Below, piece after piece: positions 36,899 through 46,372 of a DNA stretch of 55,624 bases. The stretch comes from Seminavis robusta. Its lineage: Eukaryota > Bacillariophyta > Bacillariophyceae > Naviculales > Naviculaceae. Position 1 is the stretch's first letter, and each line of letters opens with the position of its first letter. The stretch is taken from positions 1 to 55,624 of the forward strand of contig CAICTM010000630.1 of the NCBI GenBank assembly GCA_903772945.1. Reading direction: 5' to 3'. Below the pieces are notes generated by a model, which ran no database searches, was not told the DNA's origin, and worked only from the letters and a program-made list of their open reading frames with translations. A program made the position numbers and the translations under genes.

Positions 36899-37930
36899 TC
36901 AAACAAAGAAGGCAGAAATGGCCAACAATGTGGCAGCCACAACGCTTCCAAAGACTTGGAGGTTGGTGCCACTGCTGCCTGTTGGGCTGCTGAGAACCTC
37001 AGTGTTTGAACTGTCAATAACACTGCCACAGGTGATACCAGCTTCATCCATATACTTGTATGTCTCCTCTTGTCGTGGGTACAAGTTAATCACTCCATTT
37101 TCTGTACAACTAGCACTGGAGCAAACAATCATTGGTGCAATCTTCATCTCGGGTGTACCAGGATTGCAATTTGGTTTCAATTCATAACTGGTGACCACAC
37201 CACCAACTTTTTCACATTCCTCTTTGTATTTTTTGGTGGCTGCATCATCTTCACTCAGGGTGATATCACAGGCTTTGGCTGTGGCTGGGCTGGTAGCAGT
37301 ATCAAGGCACTCTGCTCCCATTTTCAAGGCAACCATTTCCAGGTAGGCATCTTCGGCCGGCTTCAAATCTGGATTCCAATCGAACAGCTGAGCCTGGGTC
37401 CAATTGTAACATTCAGGTTGGGAAGCACTTTCAGAGCTGGGATAATCCTTCATTTCAAGATCGTTTACTCCAGAACCACATGAGTAGTTCTTTAGCTCTC
37501 TCAGCTCTTGCTGGGGAATTAGATTGGATACACCACTACTGGAACAGCTAGCACTGGCACAGATCAGCACTGGCTTGACAGAGTAATCCGATGAACTAGC
37601 ACCATCACCACAGAGTGGATGGTAGGTGTATGTCCAGATTCTACCTCCACCTTTGTAGCACTCTGTTTCGTAGGCTGGTGCTTCTGGGAGATCTGAAGCT
37701 ATTTCAAGGGAGCAAGGAGTGGGAACACCATCAGCATCAAAGCAGTCAGCTTCAATCGTTGTTATCACGGCAAAGAGGTAGTCATAGTCTGCCGACTGCA
37801 GGGCAGGGTCATTGTAAAAATAGATGGGCTTTGTCCAGTTGGCACACTGAGGTTGAGAACCATCATCTTGACCATGGATGAGCTGTGGGGCCAGGAGAAG
37901 CAGAGGGAGCGAGGCAAAAAGGAGCTTCAT
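36899..37930 (-). CDS. Secreted, probably GPI-anchored protein with duplicated Cys domain
   Basis: 343 aa from ATG 37930; the frame opens upstream only with TTG. The signal peptide is MKLLFASLPLLLLAPQLIHGQ. The mature part is two copies of a domain of about 140 residues. Each copy begins with a C-x-NWT motif (CANWTKP, CYNWTQA), has A-x-x-x-Y-L followed by an acidic helix with ADCFD/AECLD, then YxxEC with KxGG. Each ends with a CGDG/CNPG segment, LICAS/IVCSS-ASC and a NLxPxQE motif. The last 22 residues (LQVFGSVVAATLLAISAFFV after a small-residue SSPTGSSG site) fit a GPI-anchor signal. It is likely a glycosylated surface protein. The domain family is not recognised. The internal duplication is clear from cysteine spacing. 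Confidence 0.8.
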   Translation of the reverse strand: MKLLFASLPLLLLAPQLIHGQDDGSQPQCANWTKPIYFYNDPALQSADYDYLFAVITTIEADCFDADGVPTPCSLEIASDLPEAPAYETECYKGGGRIWTYTYHPLCGDGASSSDYSVKPVLICASASCSSSGVSNLIPQQELRELKNYSCGSGVNDLEMKDYPSSESASQPECYNWTQAQLFDWNPDLKPAEDAYLEMVALKMGAECLDTATSPATAKACDITLSEDDAATKKYKEECEKVGGVVTSYELKPNCNPGTPEMKIAPMIVCSSASCTENGVINLYPRQEETYKYMDEAGITCGSVIDSSNTEVLSSPTGSSGTNLQVFGSVVAATLLAISAFFV

Positions 37931-38632
37931 GTGGATATTTTGATATTTTTCCTCGCGGAGAACGAAGAACAAAAAATAATGAGATAATTGTACACATGGA
38001 CAGTAGAAGGGCCAACGCAAGCAGGTAATCCGGCTGGCTCTATGTCATTGCGGGTCCGCGAAAAGTCTTGCATTTTCAAAATTCTACCTTACATCGTACG
38101 GTACAAACTACCTGCATAGTGCCACAAGCCAGCCAGCACCCCAGCAAGAACAAGCATGATCGTTTTGCCGTCATCAATCGTATTTTGAATTCTACCTCGC
38201 TGGTTTGCAACACCACCATCGCTGTGTCAAGTTGACATCAGATTTAAGGAAAACTTACTTATGTATAATAATCATGTAGTCTACCAGCTACGGCTGTACC
38301 TGGTACCAGTCTACCACCGTAAATGTAGCTTTGTAACACGGGGGCTTATTACAGAGGACCAGTAGGGGGGCCAAAGGGCTTGGCTATGCATGATCCACAG
38401 AGACATAAAAAATCTCATAATTCACCAGGGCAACAGAGATGAGTATATTATAGTACTGGTCTTACACCGAAGGCTAGAGATTATTTTATATTATTATCAC
38501 GAATACCTGAATAAAGCCAGCCCTGCCAAGGAAAAGGTACGTAGCTTCAATACTGAAAATGCCACGTATGGACGACAACGGTAAATCATGCACCAACCAT
38601 CAGCTTCCTTCAAACGTCAATCAACCAAAACA
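37931..38632. other. Gene-free stretch outside the transposon
   Basis: No gene is supported. It contains CTGTACCTGGTACCAG at about 38293-38308 and a GGGGGGCC run near 38366. The right edge is the left end of the transposon. Confidence 0.45.
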
Positions 38633-38707
38633 GGGCCCCCCCAAATTCGCCATTTGGGAACCCTCCATCACAATGGCAACCAACCGCATGAAGAAGCAGA
38701 GAAAATA
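38633..38707 (+). repeat. Left terminal inverted repeat of the transposon
   Basis: It runs from GGGCCCCCCC through AACCCTCCA to AAGAAGCAGAG and ends about 28 bp before the stop codon of the accessory gene. It aligns in order with the reverse complement of the right end. Confidence 0.5.
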
Positions 38708-38734
38708 ACAGGGCTGTCATGAGCAATAACAAAC

Positions 38735-39658
38735 TCAAAGATCAGGGGAAGTAACATTGTCTTCACTGGAATTGGGAGAAGCAGCAAACTTGGTTTTTTT
38801 AGGAGTGCGTAGCATTTCTTCAACAACATCGCGGCTGTTGACAGAAGATTGGTCATCGAAATCGGAAGCCACCTGAGACAAGAAACTGGTGTCCAAGGTA
38901 CGAGAACGCTTAGCTGCAGGTTTGCAAGGGGATGGGCTATCGATTTCCTCACTGTCACTGTCTTCGCTACCGGCAGATCTGGTAGCATCACCACCAGACT
39001 CCGACCGAGTACTGGTAGGGGAAGAATGGGGCCCACTGCGAAGTAGCTCCTGGACAGTCCTGTCCATACCGGCTGCATCAATGGGATCGAAATCAACAGT
39101 CAGGTTCAAGGTAGCCAAATGACGGTCGAAAACCTCGCGATACGCCTCTTCGTCATAGTCGAAAGTTTCACAGACAATTTTCAATAGCTCTGGGTGCTTG
39201 TTGGGATGAGGGAGGCACAGCTTGAAAATGGGTAAGTTGATGTAGTCCTCCGCATCTGGGTAAGCGTTGATATCAGGATTCAACATGAGCCTTTTCCCAT
39301 TCTGACCATACTTGATAAGCTTGGTTCCAAGCAGATCACCAATGGACACCTCATCAAGGGCAGGGTACTTATTCCATTTGCGATGGAAGTTGACGCACTT
39401 CACCATGACATTTCCATGCCTGACCAGGTCGTATCCAAGCTTCCCAAGTTCTTGAATCTTGGCCGCCACCCATGCCGTCTCTGCCTGGAATTGAACAGGA
39501 TCAGCATGACGAATCTTGTTGGTCACAGAACCATCGTTTGACACAGTACTGTTCGAAGGAGAGTTGGGTGGAGAAGGGTCCACTGGCACATCAATTGGAA
39601 CATCGGCAGGAGAAGCCTCAGACCCATCATTGGGGGAAACTGGTTGAATGGAAGACAT
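38735..39658 (-). CDS. Accessory protein of the transposon (unrecognised)
   Basis: 307 aa, intact, ATG 39658. The Ser/Pro-rich N-terminus (1-50) is followed by a folded-looking core (about 55-200) with VAAKIQELGKLGYDLVRHG, VNFHRKWNKYP, SIGDLLGTKLIKYG and LMLNPDINAYPDAEDYINLP. An acidic Ser-rich linker and two NLS-like patches (KPAAKRSR, TPKKTK) follow. It lies 333 bp downstream of the transposase on the same strand and within the same inverted repeats. It is probably a co-mobile factor, comparable in position to MURB-type second genes of Mutator, but no sequence family is recognised. The FHRKWNKYP helix region could be a DNA-binding or helicase-associated-like fold, which is speculative. Confidence 0.75.
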   Translation of the reverse strand: MSSIQPVSPNDGSEASPADVPIDVPVDPSPPNSPSNSTVSNDGSVTNKIRHADPVQFQAETAWVAAKIQELGKLGYDLVRHGNVMVKCVNFHRKWNKYPALDEVSIGDLLGTKLIKYGQNGKRLMLNPDINAYPDAEDYINLPIFKLCLPHPNKHPELLKIVCETFDYDEEAYREVFDRHLATLNLTVDFDPIDAAGMDRTVQELLRSGPHSSPTSTRSESGGDATRSAGSEDSDSEEIDSPSPCKPAAKRSRTLDTSFLSQVASDFDDQSSVNSRDVVEEMLRTPKKTKFAASPNSSEDNVTSPDL

Positions 39659-39991
39659 AGTGGTCGTGTTCAGTCAAGTGGGAGATTGAATTATGGCCAG
39701 AAGAACGCATCAATCAACCTCAGATCACACGAACATCCCATTGGGAGTGTCCTGTGGAGTATCGCAACCACACTGTCAAAGACCACCAAAATTTACCAGC
39801 CATTGGCTTTTCTGATGCTACTCTCCGAAAGAAAGTGCCGCTGGAAACCAAATATCGCATCAGGAAAACAGTTCGAAATTCTACAAGGGTAATCACTTCT
39901 TTTGCTTTCAATATACCAAGAACACTGCCACCAAAGGGTATATTTCGCAATGGGAATACTAGTTATTAAGGTAGACTATCAAGTGCAATCT

Positions 39992-42900
39992 TTAAATAAT
40001 AGCTGTTTGCGTGCTTGATTTCTGTTTGTTTTCTTTCCCTGCATGGACCATCTCAAGACGATTTACGATCGTCTTGACCTGTGAGTATTGTGTATCACCT
40101 GTTAAGAGCATCTTCCTATAACCGCGAGTGTTGTCATAGAAAGAAACAAGCTGGTCGAAGAGAGCTTTTTGGCTTTGTGTTTTGAGAAACAGCTCCATAT
40201 CTTGATCTTTGGGGCACAACCAGAGATATCTAACAACGTTGCGTAAGTGCTGTGGCATAAGAGTGGATAGATAACCCTCGAAACACTCCAGCATCTTGGG
40301 CAGGCAACGGCGCTTGCTCCTTCCAGAAAGACCACTCTGGTACATGTGCACTGTTGTTCCTCTTGATTCAGCCTTTACCGCATCCCCTCTTCCATTCGAA
40401 TTCGTCTTGCGCAACATCTCAAGCTTTGTTTCCAACAGATGGTGCTTGCTTCTTAGGAAAACTGCACAAGGACAATTGAAGCCAAGATGTTTGATGCAGT
40501 CTTCACAATCACCAACAATGTTGCCATCCTTGTACTGCAAGTGACAAACGGACTTGGTCGCGGAAACCATCGCATCAGCAATTCGATCAGAACTGGCATC
40601 TGCAAGCACACATCGGAATGGGCGACAGTCACCATCCATTGCTGCATTGATCAGGCGAACTCGACTGGAGTCAAGAGGTACACCAATGTTGTGTCGTAGA
40701 TTCCCAAGCCATCCAGTCGCACGACCACTCACGTGGTCTCGTCCCATCTCAATAACATCGATTCCTTCACAAACAAACCCAGTTACAGTCACCATGAGGG
40801 GTGAGCATGTGTCGGGAATGACAATAGTGCATGGGTCGGACCTTCCATGAGCGTCATCTGTTAACAAGGACCTTGCTGTGTGGACGAGGAAATGAGTTAG
40901 GGATGCGTTCTTGGCATTGTCAGCGCAAACGCTCTTAATTCCATGCCGGTTGAAGCTTTCATTCGGACAGTTCGAAGGATAAACACCACACTCATCACTG
41001 CAGCAGTAATTCCAGTTCCACCTTGGGTAAACGCAGTATTCTTTCGTAAAGTGGATGGCTGCTTCGTGTTCTCCTATTGCTCTCCAGTGATTCATGTACA
41101 ATTCTGTCACAGTTCGACGTTGCTCGATCGATTTCGTCTTTGCAATGTTTGAGACATGAGAGAACGCTGTACCTTGTAAGCTGCCCTTGGGCTTCTCCTT
41201 TCTGGTAATGGCAAAATCGCGATTCTTTAACTTCTTGTAGTAGCTGTTCTTCTTCGCGAATGGTTGGATTACATGGAAACAGCAGTTTAATACAGCTTCG
41301 TCGTGTAACTGACCATCGTCGCTGTCACAGTCATTGGCTTCGTTATCCTCTTCGGACTCGTATTGAAAATCCTGCGTCATCAGTAGTCCGACGTTGTCGG
41401 TGGCAGTGGCAGCAGCTTCGGGAGTGGCACTGGTACGTGTATTTTCAACGTGCAAGGATCGTCTCATGGCTTCGGTGTCACACAGAGTAGGATGCTTTTT
41501 GAAGAAGACGTGAGCAGTGACGAAGGTGTCAGCACTGTCGGATACCCCCCAATCAATGGAAAATTCAATACCGAATAGTGACCAACAGATGCCTCTCAAT
41601 GCATAGAGTGTCATGCAGTAGGGATGAAACCTTTCTCCTCCAGCACGAAGGTACACAATGGGTCTGAACGATGCTGTGACATTCATCACTTGCTTTCGAA
41701 GCTTCACAGACAGTCCTCCGATGGTGATGAGGACACTTTGATCGCGTATCATTCCTCCAGTGCCATCAGAGCAGATCTGTCTTGTCCCTTTACGACGTTT
41801 CGCGATGCACAATAGCTGAAACAGACCAGTTGGTGAAAAGATAAAGAAAGCACCTTCGATCTTGCTTGCCAAATCAGGCATCTGTAAATCGTCATGGACC
41901 GAGACGTTATCCTTGTACATACGTAGTGCATGCCCAGTGGCCAGGTTGACTGCGAACATCTGATCAGGCTTCGCTTGCAGAGCACTGGCTAGTTCCTCAG
42001 AAGACGAATAGTTAGAGTGTTTGACATAGCCAGCTGGTACATTAAGCTGCCAGTGAGAGAGCACACGGAATAAACTGTCATTCGTTTTCAGAGAGGAGTA
42101 CCCATAAAGGTTCTCTTTGATAAAGACCTCTCGCTTGTAGCCAACGTGACTTCTCAGTTGCCTTGTCAATCGATCACGTTCCTCTCTGCAAGAGACCAGA
42201 TGCTTGTGCTGGCAATAGATCTCCTCGGTGTCATTCCTGATGGTGGTTGTGAGGTGTTTCAGCATCTCGTCCGCGGTGATGCGAAGGATTGATCTCCCAC
42301 GAGCAACTTCACCTGCCACGTACTTGTTGGCCAATGCAAGTAGAGTAGCGGGCAATCCATATTGCTGGTTGTGTTTCATTGGTTTCGCAGTCAATGCATG
42401 GTTGTGCTTGTTCAGACCTTTCCTGACATAGACACGAAAGCGATTCTTCTGGTGAACCAAGTCCCCTAGGTCTCTGGTTTGTCCTCTCCACTCGCATCTC
42501 CAGTCTTCTGCCTTGGCTCTGCACACAAACTTTTGACAACGTATACCTCCACTCAGCTTGTAAGTGCCGTCTGCTACCAAGCACTGCTTCCCATCATGGA
42601 ACCCACCGTAGTGTTCGAATAGCTGAGCCCTTGAGTCTTCTTTCGTACTGCATGGGAAGCATTTTGGATCTTCTATATAATCCCCAAGGGCACTTTCTTG
42701 GTGTTTCTTCCCTTGCTTGGGTGGGCTGATGCGTGGTTTTGTGCGTTCTGCTGGTACCTGTGCTGGAAATGGGGGTTGATAGTACGGGTGGTATGCATGG
42801 TGAGGGTAGTAGGAATATTGCTGTGGTGTTCCATAGTAGCGCACAGGTACTGCTAAGCCCATGCTTTGGCCATTGTATGAGTACGGTGTAGGGCCATTGT

Positions 42901-43099
42901 ATGCGGTGTATTCCTGCTGCACGAAGTTGCCACCATGGCTGTAATGAGCTCTGCCACTAGAGCTATAATGCGCACTACTTTGTAATCCCGTGGTTTGATT
43001 CTGCGATGTGCCATTCTGCGAGTACGGATTCTGCGAGTACTCATTCAGCGATATACGATTCTGCGAGTACAAGCCATTGTTGGGGCCATTGTCGCTCAT
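39992..43099 (-). CDS. Mutator-like (MULE) transposase
   Basis: 1035 aa, intact, ATG 43099. The N-terminus is Tyr/Gln/Asn-rich, with a 5-residue YSQNx repeat encoded by 15-bp DNA repeats. A zinc-binding domain of FLYWCH/WRKY-GCM1 type lies at about 185-236 (FVCRAK, WRCEWRG, then NKHNH). The catalytic core fits a MULE DDE/RNase H fold. The first Asp is probably D445 in ICSDGTGG, and the second is near D516-D521 (SIDWGVSDSAD). The C..H motif typical between D2 and E is CCFHVIQPF (about 606-614), and E714 lies in PNESFNR (MULE consensus N-x-x-E-S-x-N-R). An acidic insertion (about 560-605) precedes the C..H motif. A late Cys cluster (CEDCIKHLGFNCPC) may be SWIM-like. It should bind the element ends and excise the transposon. 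Confidence 0.82.
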   Translation of the reverse strand: MSDNGPNNGLYSQNRISLNEYSQNPYSQNGTSQNQTTGLQSSAHYSSSGRAHYSHGGNFVQQEYTAYNGPTPYSYNGQSMGLAVPVRYYGTPQQYSYYPHHAYHPYYQPPFPAQVPAERTKPRISPPKQGKKHQESALGDYIEDPKCFPCSTKEDSRAQLFEHYGGFHDGKQCLVADGTYKLSGGIRCQKFVCRAKAEDWRCEWRGQTRDLGDLVHQKNRFRVYVRKGLNKHNHALTAKPMKHNQQYGLPATLLALANKYVAGEVARGRSILRITADEMLKHLTTTIRNDTEEIYCQHKHLVSCREERDRLTRQLRSHVGYKREVFIKENLYGYSSLKTNDSLFRVLSHWQLNVPAGYVKHSNYSSSEELASALQAKPDQMFAVNLATGHALRMYKDNVSVHDDLQMPDLASKIEGAFFIFSPTGLFQLLCIAKRRKGTRQICSDGTGGMIRDQSVLITIGGLSVKLRKQVMNVTASFRPIVYLRAGGERFHPYCMTLYALRGICWSLFGIEFSIDWGVSDSADTFVTAHVFFKKHPTLCDTEAMRRSLHVENTRTSATPEAAATATDNVGLLMTQDFQYESEEDNEANDCDSDDGQLHDEAVLNCCFHVIQPFAKKNSYYKKLKNRDFAITRKEKPKGSLQGTAFSHVSNIAKTKSIEQRRTVTELYMNHWRAIGEHEAAIHFTKEYCVYPRWNWNYCCSDECGVYPSNCPNESFNRHGIKSVCADNAKNASLTHFLVHTARSLLTDDAHGRSDPCTIVIPDTCSPLMVTVTGFVCEGIDVIEMGRDHVSGRATGWLGNLRHNIGVPLDSSRVRLINAAMDGDCRPFRCVLADASSDRIADAMVSATKSVCHLQYKDGNIVGDCEDCIKHLGFNCPCAVFLRSKHHLLETKLEMLRKTNSNGRGDAVKAESRGTTVHMYQSGLSGRSKRRCLPKMLECFEGYLSTLMPQHLRNVVRYLWLCPKDQDMELFLKTQSQKALFDQLVSFYDNTRGYRKMLLTGDTQYSQVKTIVNRLEMVHAGKENKQKSSTQTAII

Positions 43100-43161
43100 T
43101 TTGGGTAACGTTCATCTATTCAGCGATATAGAAGGCTCTAATCTAATCAGCGATATGGACG
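42997..43161. repeat. 15-bp repeats across the transposase start
   Basis: ATTCTGCGAKKT-like units recur every 15 bp at about 42998, 43013, 43028, 43043 and 43058, inside the coding region, where they encode the YSQNx repeat. Two further ATTCAGCGATAT/AATCAGCGATAT copies lie at about 43119 and 43149, upstream of the ATG. So the motif is kept in non-coding DNA too. It could be a transposase binding site as well as a protein repeat. Confidence 0.7.
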
Positions 43162-43613
43162 TTCGTTTAGATGCATTACTACAAGGCTACTTAGACAAAA
43201 TATCCTACATGCCAAATCTCGATTTCCCACTCGCAAATCGCTCTTCCACCCACCCAAACAGACCATTTGCGACAAGGAAATTTCGCATCCAACTCCAAAT
43301 TGTGACTCTCACTGGTGGGAGCCTGCGAGTTGAGGATGTGGTCATTCACACACAGCGACGCCAATGTATTGTTTTCAAGCCACGAATGTGTTTTGGGTGA
43401 TGCTTGCTTTGGCCGCCTAATCTCCAGATTTTGTTGTGAAGGAGCCTATTCCCCAACGCATTTCCTTCATTTCTTCCTCTTTTCCAAAGGGTTTGCTGGT
43501 TGCGACATGGTTTTCTGATTGTGGCGGTGATGATTCATGATGCTGCTACCGATCTTCTCTTGCTGTTCTCTCTCTCTCTCTGTTTTTTCCATGTCCTGTT
43601 GGTGTCACCATTG

Positions 43614-43683
43614 CCGGATGCAGGACTCTGCTTCTTACCATTGTTGATTGCGGTGCATGTGGAGGGTTTTTTGGGGGGGGCCC
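43614..43683 (-). repeat. Right terminal inverted repeat of the transposon
   Basis: Read on the minus strand it begins GGGCCCCCCCC, then AACCCTCCA, GCAATCAAC and AAGAAGCAGAG, collinear with the left end. It lies about 510 bp upstream of the transposase start codon. Confidence 0.5.
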
Positions 43684-44455
43684 ATTTTTCTTGGACAAAT
43701 TTGGAAACATCTTGGCCGTGGTAAGCTCTCCTCAGTTTTCATTCGTGTCATGTTGTGCGCGCCAGACATGGCATTTGACTTACCCATACTTTGCGATTCA
43801 AACAGAACCTCAGCCTATGTGTGTGGCCAGGAGTACATAACTCCCAACAGAGATGCATGTCTGCATGAAAAACATCCTTTGACATTTGAGAGTAGGAGAA
43901 CTGAGTTTTGTTGGCATTGACAGACAGAAGCAAGGGGTTTTAAAAGAATCTTGGCTTGGGGGCAAGCTTGCCACTTGCCATCAACAGAAAAAATGAAGGG
44001 ATGGAAGGAGGTGCGATTGGATCTGGTTGGGGCTAGCTTGGATACATGCATACTCTACATTAACGTGCAGCAGCAACCAAAGTTGGTATGATGCTGATAT
44101 CTTTTAGTAAAAGATATGGGGGTCTCGAGTAGGGAAGTTATGTATGGGTCGCCGGCAAGGGTCCAGGCTAAGGAAAAGAAAAGTGGAAATTAGGATCAAG
44201 GGCAACAAGCTGGGGCCTGGGGACCAAACAAGGGCCAAAGAGCTTGAATTTGTGGGATCCGAGGAGATATAATTGAGTGGCTTTGACTAGGGCAACTGAG
44301 AGTGGTGTCTTGATATAGAACATCATCTGGGAGCTCGAATACCTGAGTAGTCTATCAAATACTAATTTTTGAACTTTGCAAACATGAACCGTTGTGGCTT
44401 CCCAAGGATACTAAAAGTTCTACTAGTCTAGGCAACCATCATCGAGCAGAGCAAC
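43684..44455. other. Gene-free stretch
   Basis: This is outside the transposon. No gene or repeat is supported. Confidence 0.4.
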
Positions 44456-44653
44456 ATGAAGCTGCCATTGCTGGCTGGTGTTGCGTTGCTGGGGGCACTG
44501 CCGCACACAGTACTGTACCCATGGCAACCAAATGCCAGCAAACACATGAAGGCTAATCTTTCTGCTGCAAGCGACTGTCACTCGTCACTCCCTTTCACGG
44601 TCCAAAACATCAGTGACATCGAACGGCGTTCGATGGCCACCTCTGTCAGCTAG
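44456..44653 (+). CDS. Candidate small secreted peptide or first exon
   Basis: 65 codons from ATG 44456. The first 22 residues (MKLPLLAGVALLGALPHTVLYP) look like a signal peptide; the rest is hydrophilic with two cysteines or fewer. It is convergent with the gene at 44755. It could be a real short secreted peptide, a first exon whose partner was lost, or chance. Confidence 0.3.
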   Translation: MKLPLLAGVALLGALPHTVLYPWQPNASKHMKANLSAASDCHSSLPFTVQNISDIERRSMATSVS

Positions 44654-44754
44654 CCTGCAAGCGTCCTGCGGTTTGGAGGCACCTGTGGTCGGGGTGTTCT
44701 CAGAAACAATCACAATGTTTTGTTCCGTCTACCAACCAAGGGATTCAACGCTAT

Positions 44755-45609
44755 TCACCATGCAAACAAGAAGACATATCCCAAGATCATATAGAGACTG
44801 GTCTCCCTCCGTTTTGTTGGCAAAATCCTGGAGGACCTGCTCTCCATTTCTTTGCTCTCTCCTTCTTGTTCGGAATTGTCATCAGGTTCAATCTCGTTTC
44901 CTTCAGTACCTTCTTCTTCCATGACCATTTCTACCGCATTCAGCAAATACTGAGAGTAGTAATACTCCGAAATGCCGTCTCGATTCTGGGTGACGACAGT
45001 CACATCCAGTGGCAGATTATCGGCTAATTCCTCCATCAACAGGATGCCGGTCACCTTGCTCTTGAACTCTGGATCCGTGTGCGTCAGACCACCCACTCCC
45101 TGTGTCGCAACACAAAGATTGTTGGACACTTGAATGTCTGTGTCATCCTCTGCCACTCTGAGAGCATCGGTGGTATCCACCGTGTTGGTGGTGGTGCCGT
45201 TGAGAGCACTACTGCCTCCCAGACGGAGCAAAAAGCCTCGAAACACAGCAGCGTCTAATAAGGCTTCTAGAACGAGTGCATTGTCTTGCTGAATGGCAAA
45301 TTCGTTCGTGGCGTTTCCTGCCACAAGTACTCGGCCATTGATGGATACATGTAGACCACCGTCAATAAGAGCACCCTTGGTGATTTCCACATCTCCATGA
45401 GTTCCCGTGACGGACCCTTCAATAGTAGGGTGATGCCGCGCCACACTACCCAAGTGAGATCCACCCACGGCAGCCTCATTTGCTGGACAGGCACCGGCGG
45501 CGTTGGGAAGAGCAGAGACGTGTAATCTGTTACAGAGGGCGAAAAGGAAGAGCAGAAAGAGGACTGTCGCTTGACAAGGGTGCGCTCTCCTTGTTGTGGC
45601 CGGCATCAT
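44755..45609 (-). CDS. Secreted/surface protein, reeler- or DOMON-like diatom family
   Basis: 284 aa, ATG 45609 (two adjacent Met). A signal peptide of about 34 residues (ATVLFLLFLFALCNRLHVSA core) precedes GACPANEAAVGGSHLG, typical of a diatom secreted family. A beta-rich domain (about 40-225) follows with GALIDGGLHVSINGRVL, FRGFLLRLGG, CVATQGVGGLTHTDPEFKSKVTGILLMEE and a DVTVVTQNRDGISEYYYSQY strand. The order (start Cys, GG-x-H, FRGFLLRL, GVGGLTH) resembles reelin/DOMON-like extracellular domains, which I can only suggest. An acidic linker and a short hydrophobic C-terminus (LYMILGYVFLFAW) end it, fitting a GPI or membrane anchor. Confidence 0.72.
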   Translation of the reverse strand: MMPATTRRAHPCQATVLFLLFLFALCNRLHVSALPNAAGACPANEAAVGGSHLGSVARHHPTIEGSVTGTHGDVEITKGALIDGGLHVSINGRVLVAGNATNEFAIQQDNALVLEALLDAAVFRGFLLRLGGSSALNGTTTNTVDTTDALRVAEDDTDIQVSNNLCVATQGVGGLTHTDPEFKSKVTGILLMEELADNLPLDVTVVTQNRDGISEYYYSQYLLNAVEMVMEEEGTEGNEIEPDDNSEQEGESKEMESRSSRILPTKRRETSLYMILGYVFLFAW

Positions 45610-46372
45610 GGTTGGAGCTCATCGTTTGTGTTGTCAAGTTGCTTGGATAGTGGTGTCGGTGGTAAGTCGATAAGTCGTTTAGTCTGCTTCGGTACCGGTA
45701 CGGTACTCGTGGCACAAGCAAACGAGTACTGGTAACTATGCCATACCGTACAAATGAAATAAATGTTGACCTCCTTCTGATTGCTACCGGTGGTACCGGT
45801 ACAATCGTACGGTACCAGATTAAGTAGTTGTCCAGAGGGTATGGTACATCGGTACATTGTGCCATGGCAGTACATGTAATGCAGCCAGCTACATGTATGC
45901 ATAGCTAGCTAGACAATACATGTAATAGCAGCAGTTCCAGGTACTTGAGCCTCGGTTCTTGCTACTAGCACTCTGAGTACAGCCTTTGAATTTTTTAAAT
46001 ATCTGTGCCGGTACTCCTCTCGGCGGGATTTCGTGCAACAAGGTAACTGGTCCGCACGGAGGAGCACCGGGAATTATTTTGCTGTGGTTGTTGTGATACA
46101 AGCTGTAATCGTTGTTGATTTGCAGTTCCCAACGTACCAGTAGTAGCTAGTTCTCTTTTATTGGCAGAGAATATTCATGCTGCAGGCAGTCAAGATCGTA
46201 GTTCTTTGGAGACTAAATTGCCAAGTACCTGACCTCGTGAACCATAATGTGGTCGGCAGAATCAAACGATTGCTGGATCCGTTCACAATAATTCACATTC
46301 ATTGACTCAGAAGCAGTGTAGAGGGTTCAAAACAGCAGCATGAATGGTACATGAGCAGACAGCAAATTGTCA
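45610..46372. other. Gene-free stretch rich in GGTACC palindromes
   Basis: It carries GGTACCGGTACGGTAC (45691-45706), GGTACCGGTAC (45790-45800) and CGTACGGTACC (about 45807). No gene is supported. Confidence 0.5.

Larger units (their letters stand above)
38633..43683. mobile_element. Two-gene Mutator-like DNA transposon with degenerate terminal inverted repeats
   Basis: Left end 38633 and right end 43683 (inverted) share, in the same order, GGGCCCCCCC, AACCCTCCA, GCAAYCAAC and AAGAAGCAGAG. Each end has exactly 23 bp between the second and fourth blocks, while the left end has about 10 extra bases after the G/C run. Both intact minus-strand ORFs (38735-39658 and 39992-43099) lie inside. A transposase with MULE-type residues supports the class. 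No target-site duplication is evident, and the repeats may extend a few bases outward (CCAA just outside both ends). Intact ORFs suggest a recent or active element. Confidence 0.6.
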
